Of a stretch of 64,000 nucleotides of DNA, positions 7,903 to 16,257 are shown piece after piece. Positions within the stretch are counted from its first letter, which is position 1. Every line of letters begins with the position of its first letter. Source of the stretch: Hanstruepera ponticola (lineage in GTDB: Bacteria; Bacteroidota; Bacteroidia; Flavobacteriales; Flavobacteriaceae). Both the position numbers and the translations under genes were made by a program. The notes beneath the pieces are model-generated. The model was not told where the DNA came from, made no database searches, and worked only from the letters and a program-made list of their open reading frames with translations. The DNA lies in NCBI RefSeq assembly GCF_012931685.1, contig NZ_JABANC010000003.1, positions 62,001 through 126,000 on the forward strand, read 5' to 3'.

Positions 7903-8565
7903 TTAATAATTATACATATCTAATTCATCAAAATCTTTTATTTCAGACAGTTTGATTAGATTTTCTATTTCAATTGTATTCCAAGTTTCTTTAAATGTCT
8001 CATCTCCTCCTTCTGCATTTTCATTGGTGTTTTCTTTTACTAATTTCTTTTTTGTTAAGAAATTAATACTTGTTACTGTATTTGCTACTGGTCCACGATT
8101 GCTGCTTGAATCGTATCCAATTAATTCAAAGTTTGAGTTTTGAAACCTGAATGTGTATTCCCAATATCCATACCTTCCGTATCCATAATGAACGCACAAT
8201 TTTTCGTTTTTAATCTCAATCCATAAATCAGGTGGAAAATAAACTCCACCATCTTCATTTTCTGAAGAAAAGCAATTGTAATTTTTGTCTGCAAGTTGAT
8301 AACCTTCCTCATTTTTGAATAAGACAACAATTCCACGTCTATTTCTGTCAGCTTTTTTATCAAAGCGATAGGTAACAATGTTAGTTGTATCAGTCTTTTT
8401 GATTATTAGTACACAGTCTTTAAGTCCATCTTTATTTAAGTCTCCATAATATTTTTCAAATTCTACATATCCTTCTGGAATAAAGTCAGATGGTTCTTTA
8501 TCCTGTCCTTTGCAACTCAAAATAGTAAGAAGAAAAAAAGGTAATATTTTTAAAATTTTGTTCAT
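7903..8565 (-). CDS. Lipoprotein with an Asp-rich DLNKDGLKDC segment, unknown function
   Basis: A 220-residue protein with a lipoprotein signal (KILPFFLLTILSCKGQ, Cys18). The segment YGDLNKDGLKDCVLII (about 40-55) has the DxNxDGxxD pattern of FG-GAP/EF-hand-like calcium loops, so calcium binding is possible. The mid-region is rich in Tyr and Gly (HYGYGRYGYWEYTF). The C-terminus is acidic. I know similar stand-alone lipoproteins from flavobacteria but not a function. It is a single-gene unit in the accessory patch, transcribed toward the repeat at 7776-7850. Confidence 0.68.
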   Translation of the reverse strand: MNKILKILPFFLLTILSCKGQDKEPSDFIPEGYVEFEKYYGDLNKDGLKDCVLIIKKTDTTNIVTYRFDKKADRNRRGIVVLFKNEEGYQLADKNYNCFSSENEDGGVYFPPDLWIEIKNEKLCVHYGYGRYGYWEYTFRFQNSNFELIGYDSSSNRGPVANTVTSINFLTKKKLVKENTNENAEGGDETFKETWNTIEIENLIKLSEIKDFDELDMYNY

Positions 8566-9037
8566 TCAGAATTCAACTTCTATCTGTTGGTTTAAATTGC
8601 CCACAACGTATGTATAAACACCAGTATGTTTATTATTATATATATATACCAAAAAGGTGTCCTTTTGCACCCAAATCGGGAGTATATGATTACTAGTGGG
8701 TTTATGCCACTACCCAAATCTAATCATTTTAAAACATTTTTCATATAACGCGTCACTACATAATGTGCTTTATGATCCACCTATATTGTTTCCCTAGAGT
8801 TAAAGTATGGCTAGTGTATGGTTAGTGTATGGAAGTCATCGATTTTTCTTACAAAATGTAAGCACACGGCTTTTTTGAGAAAAGCCCTAGTTAAGCCGTA
8901 GTTAAGTCCTATAAAAGTCGTTTGTAAGTTCTGTCAGGACAAGACAAAAACATGCTTAAAGGATGTTAATTAACAGTATTTTACAACAATCCAATCATGC
9001 TTATTTGTAATTTTCATACAAACTAAATTACAAGGCT
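8566..9037. other. 472-base gene-free stretch with repeats and hairpins
   Basis: No open frame with coding character is present. It holds CCCACAACGT at about 8610, a TA-repeat (about 8637-8650), an inverted pair TGGGT/ACCCA (about 8697-8717), tandem TAGTGTATGG repeats (8812-8832) and a possible hairpin GGCTTTTTTGAGAAAAGCC (about 8868-8886). The dioxygenase-like gene starts at its right end. It may contain that gene's promoter and remnants of a lost gene, but no exact TAnnTTTG/TTTG pair was found. Confidence 0.5.
8803..8832 (+). repeat. Short tandem direct repeats TAGTGTATGG
   Basis: TAGTGTATGG occurs at 8812-8821 and 8823-8832, with a related AAGTATGG at 8803-8810, so three units are spaced at about 10-11 bases, one helical turn. 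This spacing could be a regulator-binding array, but no regulator is adjacent. Confidence 0.45.
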
Positions 9038-9712
9038 ATGGGTTCAACAGCAATAAAAATAAGTATCGTGTTTAGTTTAAGTCTTTTGGTACTATCCTGT
9101 CAAGGGCAAACCATACAACAAACAAACACAACCAAACCAACGCACACCACAAACGCCATTGTTGGTGGTCCTTTTGAAAACCGAGACTTTATGTTTATTG
9201 GGATGCCCAAAAATATAAAAGCAACAGATACCAGTCCAGGTTGGAATCAAGAAGGGCAGAAGCTTCTCATTTCTGGGACTATCTACAAAAAGGATGGTAA
9301 AACACCAGCACCAGATATTATTCTTTATTATTACCATACTGATATTTATGGAAACTATGCAACTACAGACAATCTTGATAAGCAAGCATCTAGACATGGT
9401 TATATTCGTGGTTGGGTAAAAACCAATACTTACGGTAAATACGCCATTTATACGGTTAAACCAGCTAGTTATCCTAACAGCAACATTATGGCTCATATTC
9501 ATCCAAGCATAAAAGAGCCAGATATTGATAATCCTTACTATATAGATGAATGGGTTTTTGACGACGATCCCTTTCTAACCCAATCACAACGGAACAACAT
9601 GCGTAATCGTGGCGGAAATGGGGTTTTGAAAACAACAGCAAGAGACAATTTATTAGTCGCTAAACATGATATTATTCTAGGATTGAATATTCCCAATTAT
9701 CCAGATAAATAA
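9038..9712 (+). CDS. Intradiol ring-cleavage dioxygenase-like lipoprotein
   Basis: A 224-residue protein with a lipoprotein signal (LSLLVLSCQGQ, Cys about 21). From about residue 80 it carries the dioxygenase_C beta-sandwich: ISGTIYKKDGKTPAPDIILY, then a candidate iron Tyr in DIYGNYAT. The second Tyr and both His of the iron site are in YPNSNIMAHIH (family pattern YPxRPxHIH). The Fe(III) ligand set of two Tyr and two His therefore appears intact, but the usual Arg before HIH is replaced. Cytosolic family members cleave catechols; this exported version is a type common in Bacteroidota whose substrate is unknown. It is followed by a strong hairpin terminator. A monocistronic unit is likely. Confidence 0.8.
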   Translation: MGSTAIKISIVFSLSLLVLSCQGQTIQQTNTTKPTHTTNAIVGGPFENRDFMFIGMPKNIKATDTSPGWNQEGQKLLISGTIYKKDGKTPAPDIILYYYHTDIYGNYATTDNLDKQASRHGYIRGWVKTNTYGKYAIYTVKPASYPNSNIMAHIHPSIKEPDIDNPYYIDEWVFDDDPFLTQSQRNNMRNRGGNGVLKTTARDNLLVAKHDIILGLNIPNYPDK

Positions 9713-9716
9713 ACAT

Positions 9717-9755
9717 AAAAAAGCCAATTAATCACAAATGACTAATCGGCTTTTT
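9717..9755. terminator. Bidirectional Rho-independent terminator
   Basis: Arms AAAAAGCC (9718-9725) and GGCTTTTT (9748-9755) flank AATTA/TAATC-type inner pairing. It lies between two convergent genes and has a T-run on both strands, so it can stop both. Confidence 0.75.
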
Positions 9756-9776
9756 AGTAGATAACTATAGGTTAAG

Positions 9777-10481
9777 TTACTTGAGCTTTTTCTGTTTTTT
9801 CACTTTTCCGTTTTGTTTATAATAATAAAAGTCTTCATCAGTATTCCAGTCATCATCCCAATTATTACCATGAGTATCAAAATGACTATTATGATTAGTC
9901 GTGCAACCAAATGCACCACAAACACCACACATGATGCTAAACGGATTTACAAAACCAAACGTGCTCATAATTTCTCCAAAGCGGTTGTATTGTACTGTTA
10001 GGCCTCCAACACGCGTTAGTAAACCAGAACGTCTGTTATATTGCATATAGACAGAGCCTGCACGTTTAATTTTACCAAAGCGGTCATAATTAATAAACAC
10101 ATTGCCAATGCGTCTTACTTTACCATCTCTATCATGCTGAATAATCACACCGCGATCTCTTGGTGTTGAAAAGTGAACACGACTTACAGTTCCTGGTGCA
10201 CCAAATGTAGAATTAACCGAGCCTCTTCTTGTAATGGTGGTTGAACTTCTGTAGTAATAGTTATCACTATAAGGTGCATTATTTACCACATTGGTGTTAA
10301 AATCAAAACTACCATCTGGAAAAATCATAAATTCCACACCACGCTCTACAAACAAAATAGGTTGTGCATAACGATAGCGTGTAATTAAATCTTCACCTGA
10401 ACTTACAGAATAGTTTTCTGTTGCGGTTACAGCTGTTAATCCCATTAACAACACTGTAAATAAAAGTACTTGTTTTTTCAT
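9777..10481 (-). CDS. Exported protein with four 16-residue Y/NRFGKI repeats
   Basis: A 234-residue protein with a cleavable Sec signal (MKKQVLLFTVLLMGLTAVTA). Residues about 113-178 contain four consecutive repeats of about 16 residues built on (Y/H)(D/N)R-x-G-(K/L)-(V/I/L)-x-R-x-G, for example QHDRDGKVRRIGNV and NYDRFGKIKRAGSV. These probably form a small repeated beta-sheet, reminiscent of but shorter than YD repeats. A Cys-containing segment (MCGVCGAFGC, about 184-193) and an Asp-rich then Lys-rich tail follow. The function is unknown; secretion is inferred from the signal. It converges on the dioxygenase-like gene with a shared terminator. Confidence 0.7.
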   Translation of the reverse strand: MKKQVLLFTVLLMGLTAVTATENYSVSSGEDLITRYRYAQPILFVERGVEFMIFPDGSFDFNTNVVNNAPYSDNYYYRSSTTITRRGSVNSTFGAPGTVSRVHFSTPRDRGVIIQHDRDGKVRRIGNVFINYDRFGKIKRAGSVYMQYNRRSGLLTRVGGLTVQYNRFGEIMSTFGFVNPFSIMCGVCGAFGCTTNHNSHFDTHGNNWDDDWNTDEDFYYYKQNGKVKKQKKLK

Positions 10482-10650
10482 AATACTAGGATTTAAGATT
10501 TTGCCTACTCATTAGCTTTTCGGCTTACGCTATACCTATTTGAAATACCAATTGTCATGCCAAAATTATAAAGAACTGATATACAACAACATAATGTTGT
10601 GCTGAATGTAGATTGTTTTTTATAATTTTATAAAAACTTCTATTTAGTTT

Positions 10651-11715
10651 ATGCCAAGCGACCAATCAACTTGTAAAAATTGTGAAAGCGAATTTGAAAA
10701 AGGCTTTGAGTTTTGTCCACATTGTGGTCAAAAAGTAAATGACGAATTAACTATAGGCGTATTGTTTTACAATACTATTAGTAATTACTTTTCTTTTGAT
10801 GCGCGCTTTTTTAAGAGTTTTATTCCGTTGATGATTAAACCAGGCTATTTGGCCAAAAAGTTTCTTGAAGGCAAAAGACTATTGTATTTACATCCAGCCC
10901 AGATGTATTTATTTATTTCTGTTATTTTTTTCTTTTTGTTTTCGTTTGTAGCCAGAGAGCAGGAGGAGAGTATTGATAAGGCTTTGAAAGGCAGTTTTGA
11001 AAAAGCAAAAAAGGTAGCAGATACGCTTTCGGAAAAAGGATTAGATTCTGCCCAAGTAGCTAAATTAATGGCGCCTTATGAAGCAAACAAAGATAAGTTA
11101 GGATTACCTGAAGAGGAAATAAAAGAGTTGGATTCTATTATAAAAAAAGGAGGTAATACGAAACCTAATATGAATTTTGGCTTTGATGAAAATAAAATCG
11201 ATTCATTAATTGATGCTGGTGCTTCAGATAAGGTTATATATAAAGAAATGGGAATGGATGATGATGCTGGTTACTTCTCTAAACGATTCTATGCGCAAAT
11301 GCTCAAATTTTATAAGACCAAGAGTGGTGGCTCCATACTTAAGGCCTTTTATGACACCATTCCAATTGCTATGTTCTTTTTACTACCAATTTTTGCCTTA
11401 ATACTGAAACTCTTTTATTACCGAAAAGGACGCTATGCTTATCATTTGGTATTTAGTTTTTACTTTTTCTCCTTTTTATTTACAGTATTTAGTATCCTGT
11501 TGCTTTTAAATTTTGCTTTGGAAGCATTTCCTGGCTGGATTACAACACTTATAATTTTATCTGTGTTTATTTATTTATTTCTAGCCTTAAAACGATTTTA
11601 TAACCAAGGATGGTTTTTAAGTTTTTTCAAGTGTAGTTTGGTGACCTTTACCTTTTTTGTCTTTTTGTTCCCGGCGTCATTGGCGGTACTTTTTGTAGCC
11701 TTTTTGTCGTATTAA
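10651..11715 (+). CDS. DUF3667-family zinc-ribbon membrane protein
   Basis: A 354-residue protein. The N-terminus carries a zinc ribbon (CKNCESEF then CPHCGQK, about 8-28). The family block FDARFFKSFIPLMIKPG (about 50-66) and GKRLLYLHPAQMYLFIS follow. Membrane segments are at about 86-102 and at about 230-350 (four or so). A long soluble charged insert lies at about 105-225. Members are common in Bacteroidota, but no activity is established to my knowledge. It converges on uvrA and the stop codons overlap by 4 bases. Confidence 0.85.
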   Translation: MPSDQSTCKNCESEFEKGFEFCPHCGQKVNDELTIGVLFYNTISNYFSFDARFFKSFIPLMIKPGYLAKKFLEGKRLLYLHPAQMYLFISVIFFFLFSFVAREQEESIDKALKGSFEKAKKVADTLSEKGLDSAQVAKLMAPYEANKDKLGLPEEEIKELDSIIKKGGNTKPNMNFGFDENKIDSLIDAGASDKVIYKEMGMDDDAGYFSKRFYAQMLKFYKTKSGGSILKAFYDTIPIAMFFLLPIFALILKLFYYRKGRYAYHLVFSFYFFSFLFTVFSILLLLNFALEAFPGWITTLIILSVFIYLFLALKRFYNQGWFLSFFKCSLVTFTFFVFLFPASLAVLFVAFLSY

Positions 11716-14498
11716 AGTTTTGACTTTAAATATTGCCCTGTAATAGAGTTTTTGTTTTTAACGATGTCTTCTGGAGTGCCTTCGGCTATGAGATTACCAC
11801 CTCGTTTACCACCTTCAGGACCTAAATCAATTATATAATCGGCACATTTTATCAATTCCAAGTTGTGCTCAATAACAATAATAGAATGCCCTTTACCAAT
11901 AAGTGCTTGGAAAGATTTTAGTAGCTTTTGAATATCATGAAAATGCAAGCCTGTAGTTGGTTCATCAAAAATAAATAGGGTATTAGCACCTTTCGTCCCT
12001 TTTCCTAAAAAGCTAGCCAGTTTTATACGTTGTGCCTCACCACCCGAAAGGGTAGAGGAGCTTTGTCCTAATGTTACATAACCTAAACCAACATCTTGAA
12101 GTGGTTGTAATTTACCTTGAATCTTGGACTGCTGATTATTTGTAAAAAATTCAATGGCATCATCAATAGTTAGGTTTAAAATGTCATCAATGGTTTTACC
12201 CTCAAACGTAACTTCTAGGACTTCCTTTTTAAAGCGTTTACCATTACAAGTCTCACAAGTAAGATGTACATCGGCCATAAATTGCATTTCAATAGTCACT
12301 TCACCTTCACCTTTACAAGTTTCGCAACGACCACCATCTACATTAAACGAAAAGTGTTTGGCTTGATAATTACGAATCTTACTCAATTTTTGACTGGCAT
12401 AAAGCGCACGAATATCATCATAGGCTTTAATATAAGTTACAGGGTTGGAGCGTGATGAACGACCAATAGGATTTTGGTCAACAAATTCAATGTGCTCAAT
12501 ATTACTGAAATTGCCTTTCAGTTCAGAAAATTGCCCTGCTTTATCACTAAAATCAGTTAGTTTCTTTTGAATGGCAGGATATACTATCTTTTTTATCAAT
12601 GTGCTTTTTCCGCTTCCAGAAACACCAGTGACAACGGTTAGCATACCCAAAGGTAAGGTAACATCAATATTTTTTAGGTTATTCTCCTTGGCACCAACAA
12701 TCTCAACCGCATATTTTGATGTACGACGCTTATCAGGAACTTCAATTTTAAGAGTTTCATTTAAGTATTGTGCTGTAAGTGAATCCGAATTTAAAATATC
12801 TGAATAAGTGCCAGTGGCTACAACTTTTCCGCCATAAGTTCCAGCTTCAGGGCCTATATCAATAATCTCATCTGCAGCTTGCATAATATCTTCATCATGC
12901 TCAACAACAATTACGGTATTTCCTAAATCACGAAGAGCTTTTAAAACACATATTAATCGTTCTGTATCCTTTGGATGTAAACCAATACTAGGTTCGTCAA
13001 GAATATACATTGACCCAACTAAACTACTACCAAGGGAAGTGGCTAAATTTATACGTTGACTCTCACCACCTGATAGGGTGTTTGACTTCCGGTTTAAGGT
13101 TAAATAGTTTAAGCCTACGTTGGTTAAATAGGAGAGACGATTTTTAATTTCTTTTAATAACCTATTTGCGATGTTTAAATCGTTGTCTGATAACTCTAAT
13201 TGATTAAAAAACATACTTAATTCGTCAATGGGCATATCGACCAAATCAGTAATTGTTTTGCCGCCAACCATAACATAATTAGCTTCAGGTCTTAAACGCT
13301 TTCCGTGGCAAGTTTTGCATTTTGTTTTACCGCGATAACGTGATAACATTACCCGATTCTGAATTTTATAAGCTTTAGATTCTAATTCAGCGAAAAAGCT
13401 ATTTAAGCCCTCAAAATACGCATTACCATCCCAAATTAACTGTTTGTGTTCATCACTCAACTCAAAATAAGGTTTGTGTATTGGAAAATCGAATTTATGG
13501 GAGTTATTGACCAATTGATCGCGATACCAGCTCATGCTCTCACCACGCCAAGGGAAAAGTGCGTTTTCATAAACTGATAATCCTGTATTAGGTATTACCA
13601 GATCTTCATCAATGCCAATAACATCACCATATCCTTCACATTTTGGACAAGCACCATAGGGATTGTTAAAACTAAAAAGATGTACGTTTGGTTCTAAAAA
13701 CGTCATGCCATCTAACTCAAAAGCATTACTAAATGACTTTTGCTTATTGTTTGATAGTTGCTCAATAATGCATGTACCTTTACCTTCAAAAAATGCTGTT
13801 TGAATAGCATCTGCTAAACGGTTGTAAAAGTCTTCGTCATCTTTTTTAATAATCCTATCAACAACTAGAAATAAATCATTTTTATTGATTACATCTATAT
13901 TCGCTTCATCTATTCTAATGATATCATCTTTAGCTTTTATCCTTGCATAGCCTTGCTGATTTAGTACTTTTAGTTTATCTGATAATTTTCGACCTTCTTC
14001 CAAAAGTACTGGAGCAAGAAGCAAAAGTTTGTCGCCTTCAGCAAGTGTTTTTATATAGTTTAAAACATCAGTTACGGTATCTTTTTTCACCTCATTACCT
14101 GATTTTGGTGAATAGGTCTTGCCAATTCGCGCATACAATAATTTTAGATAATCATATATTTCTGTTGACGTCCCAACTGTTGAGCGTGGGTTTGTTGAAT
14201 TCACTTTCTGCTCAATAGCAATAGCTGGTGCAATACCCTTTATGAAATCTACTTTAGGTTTATTCAAACGACCTAAAAATTGGCGTGCGTAACTCGAAAG
14301 ACTTTCAACATAACGCCTTTGACCTTCAGCATATAAGGTGTCAAAAGCCAAACTGGACTTACCAGAACCCGATAAACCCGTAATAACTACTAACTTATTT
14401 CTAGGAATGACAACATCAATATTTTTTAGGTTATGCAGTTTAGCACCTTTTATTATGATGTTTTCTTTTGGGTTTACTTCTGAAATATTAGTAATCAT
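11712..14498 (-). CDS. uvrA: UvrA excinuclease ABC subunit A
   Basis: A 928-residue damage-recognition ATPase of nucleotide excision repair, which acts with UvrB and UvrC (not in this window). There are two ABC modules. Walker A motifs are GLSGSGKSS (about 41-49) and GVSGSGKST. Signatures are LSGGESQR and LSGGEAQR. Walker B motifs are YILDEPSIGLHP and FIFDEPTTGLHF. The CKTC-HGKRLRPEA block and the C-terminal zinc finger (CETC...CETCNGKRF) are present. In the first zinc finger only the second pair (ACPKCEGYG) remains; the upstream CxxC expected before LEPxxxLFSFNNP is replaced (FELDGMTFLEP). Flavobacteria often carry two uvrA paralogues, so this may be the second form. A -7 box lies 25 bases upstream. 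Confidence 0.95.
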   Translation of the reverse strand: MITNISEVNPKENIIIKGAKLHNLKNIDVVIPRNKLVVITGLSGSGKSSLAFDTLYAEGQRRYVESLSSYARQFLGRLNKPKVDFIKGIAPAIAIEQKVNSTNPRSTVGTSTEIYDYLKLLYARIGKTYSPKSGNEVKKDTVTDVLNYIKTLAEGDKLLLLAPVLLEEGRKLSDKLKVLNQQGYARIKAKDDIIRIDEANIDVINKNDLFLVVDRIIKKDDEDFYNRLADAIQTAFFEGKGTCIIEQLSNNKQKSFSNAFELDGMTFLEPNVHLFSFNNPYGACPKCEGYGDVIGIDEDLVIPNTGLSVYENALFPWRGESMSWYRDQLVNNSHKFDFPIHKPYFELSDEHKQLIWDGNAYFEGLNSFFAELESKAYKIQNRVMLSRYRGKTKCKTCHGKRLRPEANYVMVGGKTITDLVDMPIDELSMFFNQLELSDNDLNIANRLLKEIKNRLSYLTNVGLNYLTLNRKSNTLSGGESQRINLATSLGSSLVGSMYILDEPSIGLHPKDTERLICVLKALRDLGNTVIVVEHDEDIMQAADEIIDIGPEAGTYGGKVVATGTYSDILNSDSLTAQYLNETLKIEVPDKRRTSKYAVEIVGAKENNLKNIDVTLPLGMLTVVTGVSGSGKSTLIKKIVYPAIQKKLTDFSDKAGQFSELKGNFSNIEHIEFVDQNPIGRSSRSNPVTYIKAYDDIRALYASQKLSKIRNYQAKHFSFNVDGGRCETCKGEGEVTIEMQFMADVHLTCETCNGKRFKKEVLEVTFEGKTIDDILNLTIDDAIEFFTNNQQSKIQGKLQPLQDVGLGYVTLGQSSSTLSGGEAQRIKLASFLGKGTKGANTLFIFDEPTTGLHFHDIQKLLKSFQALIGKGHSIIVIEHNLELIKCADYIIDLGPEGGKRGGNLIAEGTPEDIVKNKNSITGQYLKSKL

Positions 14499-14522
14499 AG
14501 GGTTTTACGCAAGATAATTTGG

Positions 14523-14530
14523 CAAAGATA
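14523..14530 (-). promoter_or_regulatory. -7 box of uvrA
   Basis: On the minus strand TATCTTTG matches TAnnTTTG, 25 bases before the uvrA start. A T-rich stretch, not an exact TTTG, lies at the -33 distance. Confidence 0.45.
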
Positions 14531-14595
14531 CTACAAGTAATTCATCTTAAAAAATGGATTGTTTTATAATATTTTGTGTAAAAAATTAAATTTTT

Positions 14596-14628
14596 TTTGC
14601 TTTTTTGGAATGAATGTTGTTATATTTG
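14596..14628 (+). promoter_or_regulatory. Bacteroidota promoter of the ECF sigma-factor gene
   Basis: A -33 TTTG (14596-14599), a 21-base spacer and -7 TATATTTG (14621-14628) fit the consensus TTTG-N19-21-TAnnTTTG. The start codon is about 100 bases downstream, leaving a leader that includes an unexplained T/A-rich segment. Confidence 0.6.
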
Positions 14629-14730
14629 AACTGTATTATTCTAAAAATCACGATAGTAGCCTATAAGCAAAACATTACTTTTTAAAATTTTTTAACCCCA
14701 ACCCAGAAGCTATATTCTGGAAAAAAAGTA

Positions 14731-15321
14731 ATGATTATGCAACACGAACTTATCACTGATGCTACTTTAGTTTCTAATTACATAAAAGGAGACGAGCGTG
14801 CTATTGAAATTTTAATCAATAGGCACAAACAACGTGTTTACAGCTTTATCTACTCAAAAGTTTTTGACAGAGATGTTGCTGAAGATATTTTTCAAGATAC
14901 CTTTATTAAAGTTATTAAAACCCTCAAACTTGGCAAGTATAATGAGGAAGGTAAGTTTTTACCTTGGGTTATGCGTATTTCTCATAATTTGGTCATTGAT
15001 TTCTTTAGAAAAAATAACCGCATGCCTAAATTTAGTAATACAGGAGACTTTAATATATTTTCAGTTTTAAGTGATTCATCTTTAGATGCTGAAAAGAGCA
15101 TTATAAAAAATCAGGTAGAAAAAGATGTTCGTCGTGTTATTGAAGAGTTACCTGATGATCAAAAAGAGGTGCTAATTATGCGTATGTATAACGATATGAG
15201 CTTTAAGGAAATATCAGAGAAAACAGGCGTTAGTATCAATACAGCTCTAGGAAGAATGCGTTATGCATTAATAAACATGCGTAAAATAATTGACAAGCAT
15301 AATATAGTTTTAACAAATTAA
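14731..15321 (+). CDS. ECF-type RNA polymerase sigma factor
   Basis: A 196-residue sigma-70-family factor with region 2 and region 4 only. Region 2 spans about 19-100, including RDVAEDIFQDTFIKVIKTLK and LPWVMRISHNLVIDFFRK. Region 4 spans about 130-190, with LPDDQKEVLIMRMYNDMSF and a helix-turn-helix EISEKTGVSINTALGRMRYA. An alternative start two codons on (14737) is equally plausible. No anti-sigma (FecR-like or zinc) gene follows. Instead a 48-residue protein lies 59 bases downstream before a terminator. It is therefore not an iron-uptake FecI/FecR pair. The regulon is not readable. Confidence 0.92.
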   Translation: MIMQHELITDATLVSNYIKGDERAIEILINRHKQRVYSFIYSKVFDRDVAEDIFQDTFIKVIKTLKLGKYNEEGKFLPWVMRISHNLVIDFFRKNNRMPKFSNTGDFNIFSVLSDSSLDAEKSIIKNQVEKDVRRVIEELPDDQKEVLIMRMYNDMSFKEISEKTGVSINTALGRMRYALINMRKIIDKHNIVLTN

Positions 15322-15380
15322 TACAATAAATAAAAAATATGAACGTTAAGTAAAGTATTAAGAACCAAATAATCAATTAA

Positions 15381-15527
15381 ATGGCAAAACTTTACTCTAA
15401 ACAAAATCCTCAAAAACAACTTAATCTAAACCCAAAAGAAGAAACGGTTAATTTTCTTCTTAATTATTCGAAGGCTTTAAGTGTTATAAATTGTAATAAG
15501 ATGAAGTTTGAAGCACTTCTCAACTAA
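15381..15527 (+). CDS. 48-residue protein downstream of the sigma factor
   Basis: A short basic protein (MAKLYSKQNPQ... ending KFEALLN) with about 20% Lys/Arg. It is polar at the N-terminus and has a potential helix around ETVNFLLNYSKALSVI (about 22-37). It has no signal or membrane segment. It sits between the ECF sigma gene and a strong terminator, so it is probably co-transcribed. I recall similar short proteins in this position in flavobacteria. A role as a small modulator of the sigma factor is a guess from position only. Confidence 0.65.
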   Translation: MAKLYSKQNPQKQLNLNPKEETVNFLLNYSKALSVINCNKMKFEALLN

Positions 15528-15536
15528 ACTTTGAAA

Positions 15537-15568
15537 AAGTCCTGATTAGTCTCAGGACTTTTTTTTTA
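15537..15568 (+). terminator. Rho-independent terminator after the sigma-factor operon
   Basis: Stem AAGTCCTGA/TCAGGACTT with a short loop is followed by a run of nine T. It ends at the stop of the convergent nth gene. Confidence 0.85.
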
Positions 15569-16222
15569 TTTCTTTTTTGAATAATAGTCTTTGAGTACTG
15601 TCTTTCTTCCAATAGTTTTGGTAATCACATCTTTTTCCAAATCCCAACCCCTTGCAGGTGAGTATTCACGACCATACCAGATAATTTGTAAATGTAAATC
15701 ATTCCAAAGTTCTCTTGGGAATAAACGTTTAGAGTCTTTTTCTGTTTGAACAACATTTTTTCCATTAGTAAAACCCCAACGATACATAAGCCTGTGTATG
15801 TGCGTATCAACAGGAAAAGCAGGAATACCAAAAGCTTGGGATAAAACCACAGCTGCTGTTTTATGACCAACAGCTGGTAATTCTTCTAATTCCTCATAGG
15901 TTTGTGGAACTTCACCATTATGTTTATCAATTAAAATTTTAGAAAGACCATAAATCCCTTTGCTTTTCATTGGTGACAAACCAACAGGTTTAATAATTTC
16001 TCTGATTTCTTCAACTGATAGCTTAATCATATCATAAGGATTATCTGCCTTTGCAAACAATAAGGGTGTGATTTGATTGACGCGTACATCTGTACTCTGT
16101 GCTGACATAAGAACAGCAATTAACAAGGTATATGGGTCTTTATGCTCTAAAGGAATAGGAATGGTTGGATATAGCGTGTTTAACGTTTTTATAACGAAAT
16201 CTACCTTTTCTTGCTTGGTCAT
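15566..16222 (-). CDS. nth: Endonuclease III-family DNA glycosylase lacking the Fe-S cluster ligands
   Basis: A 218-residue base-excision-repair glycosylase/AP lyase. The start is taken at the second Met (MTKQEKVDF), because the upstream frame would run into the divergent bcp promoter region. The helix-hairpin-helix LPAVGHKTAAVVL with catalytic Lys (about 118-130) and the catalytic Asp in FPVDTHIHRLMYRWG are intact. After WYGREYSPARGW the four Cys (C-x6-C-x2-C-x5-C) that bind the [4Fe-4S] cluster in Escherichia coli Nth are all absent. Length and other motifs are otherwise complete, so it is expected to be an active clusterless form. It is divergent from bcp. Confidence 0.92.
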   Translation of the reverse strand: MTKQEKVDFVIKTLNTLYPTIPIPLEHKDPYTLLIAVLMSAQSTDVRVNQITPLLFAKADNPYDMIKLSVEEIREIIKPVGLSPMKSKGIYGLSKILIDKHNGEVPQTYEELEELPAVGHKTAAVVLSQAFGIPAFPVDTHIHRLMYRWGFTNGKNVVQTEKDSKRLFPRELWNDLHLQIIWYGREYSPARGWDLEKDVITKTIGRKTVLKDYYSKKK

Positions 16223-16228
16223 ATGTTG

Positions 16229-16236
16229 TACTTTTG
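16229..16236 (+). promoter_or_regulatory. -7 box of bcp
   Basis: TACTTTTG matches TAnnTTTG, 21 bases before the ATG at 16258. It lies immediately beside the start of the divergent nth gene. No clear -33 element is seen at the right distance. Confidence 0.4.
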
Positions 16237-16257
16237 AAAAAACCAAAGTTAAGAATT

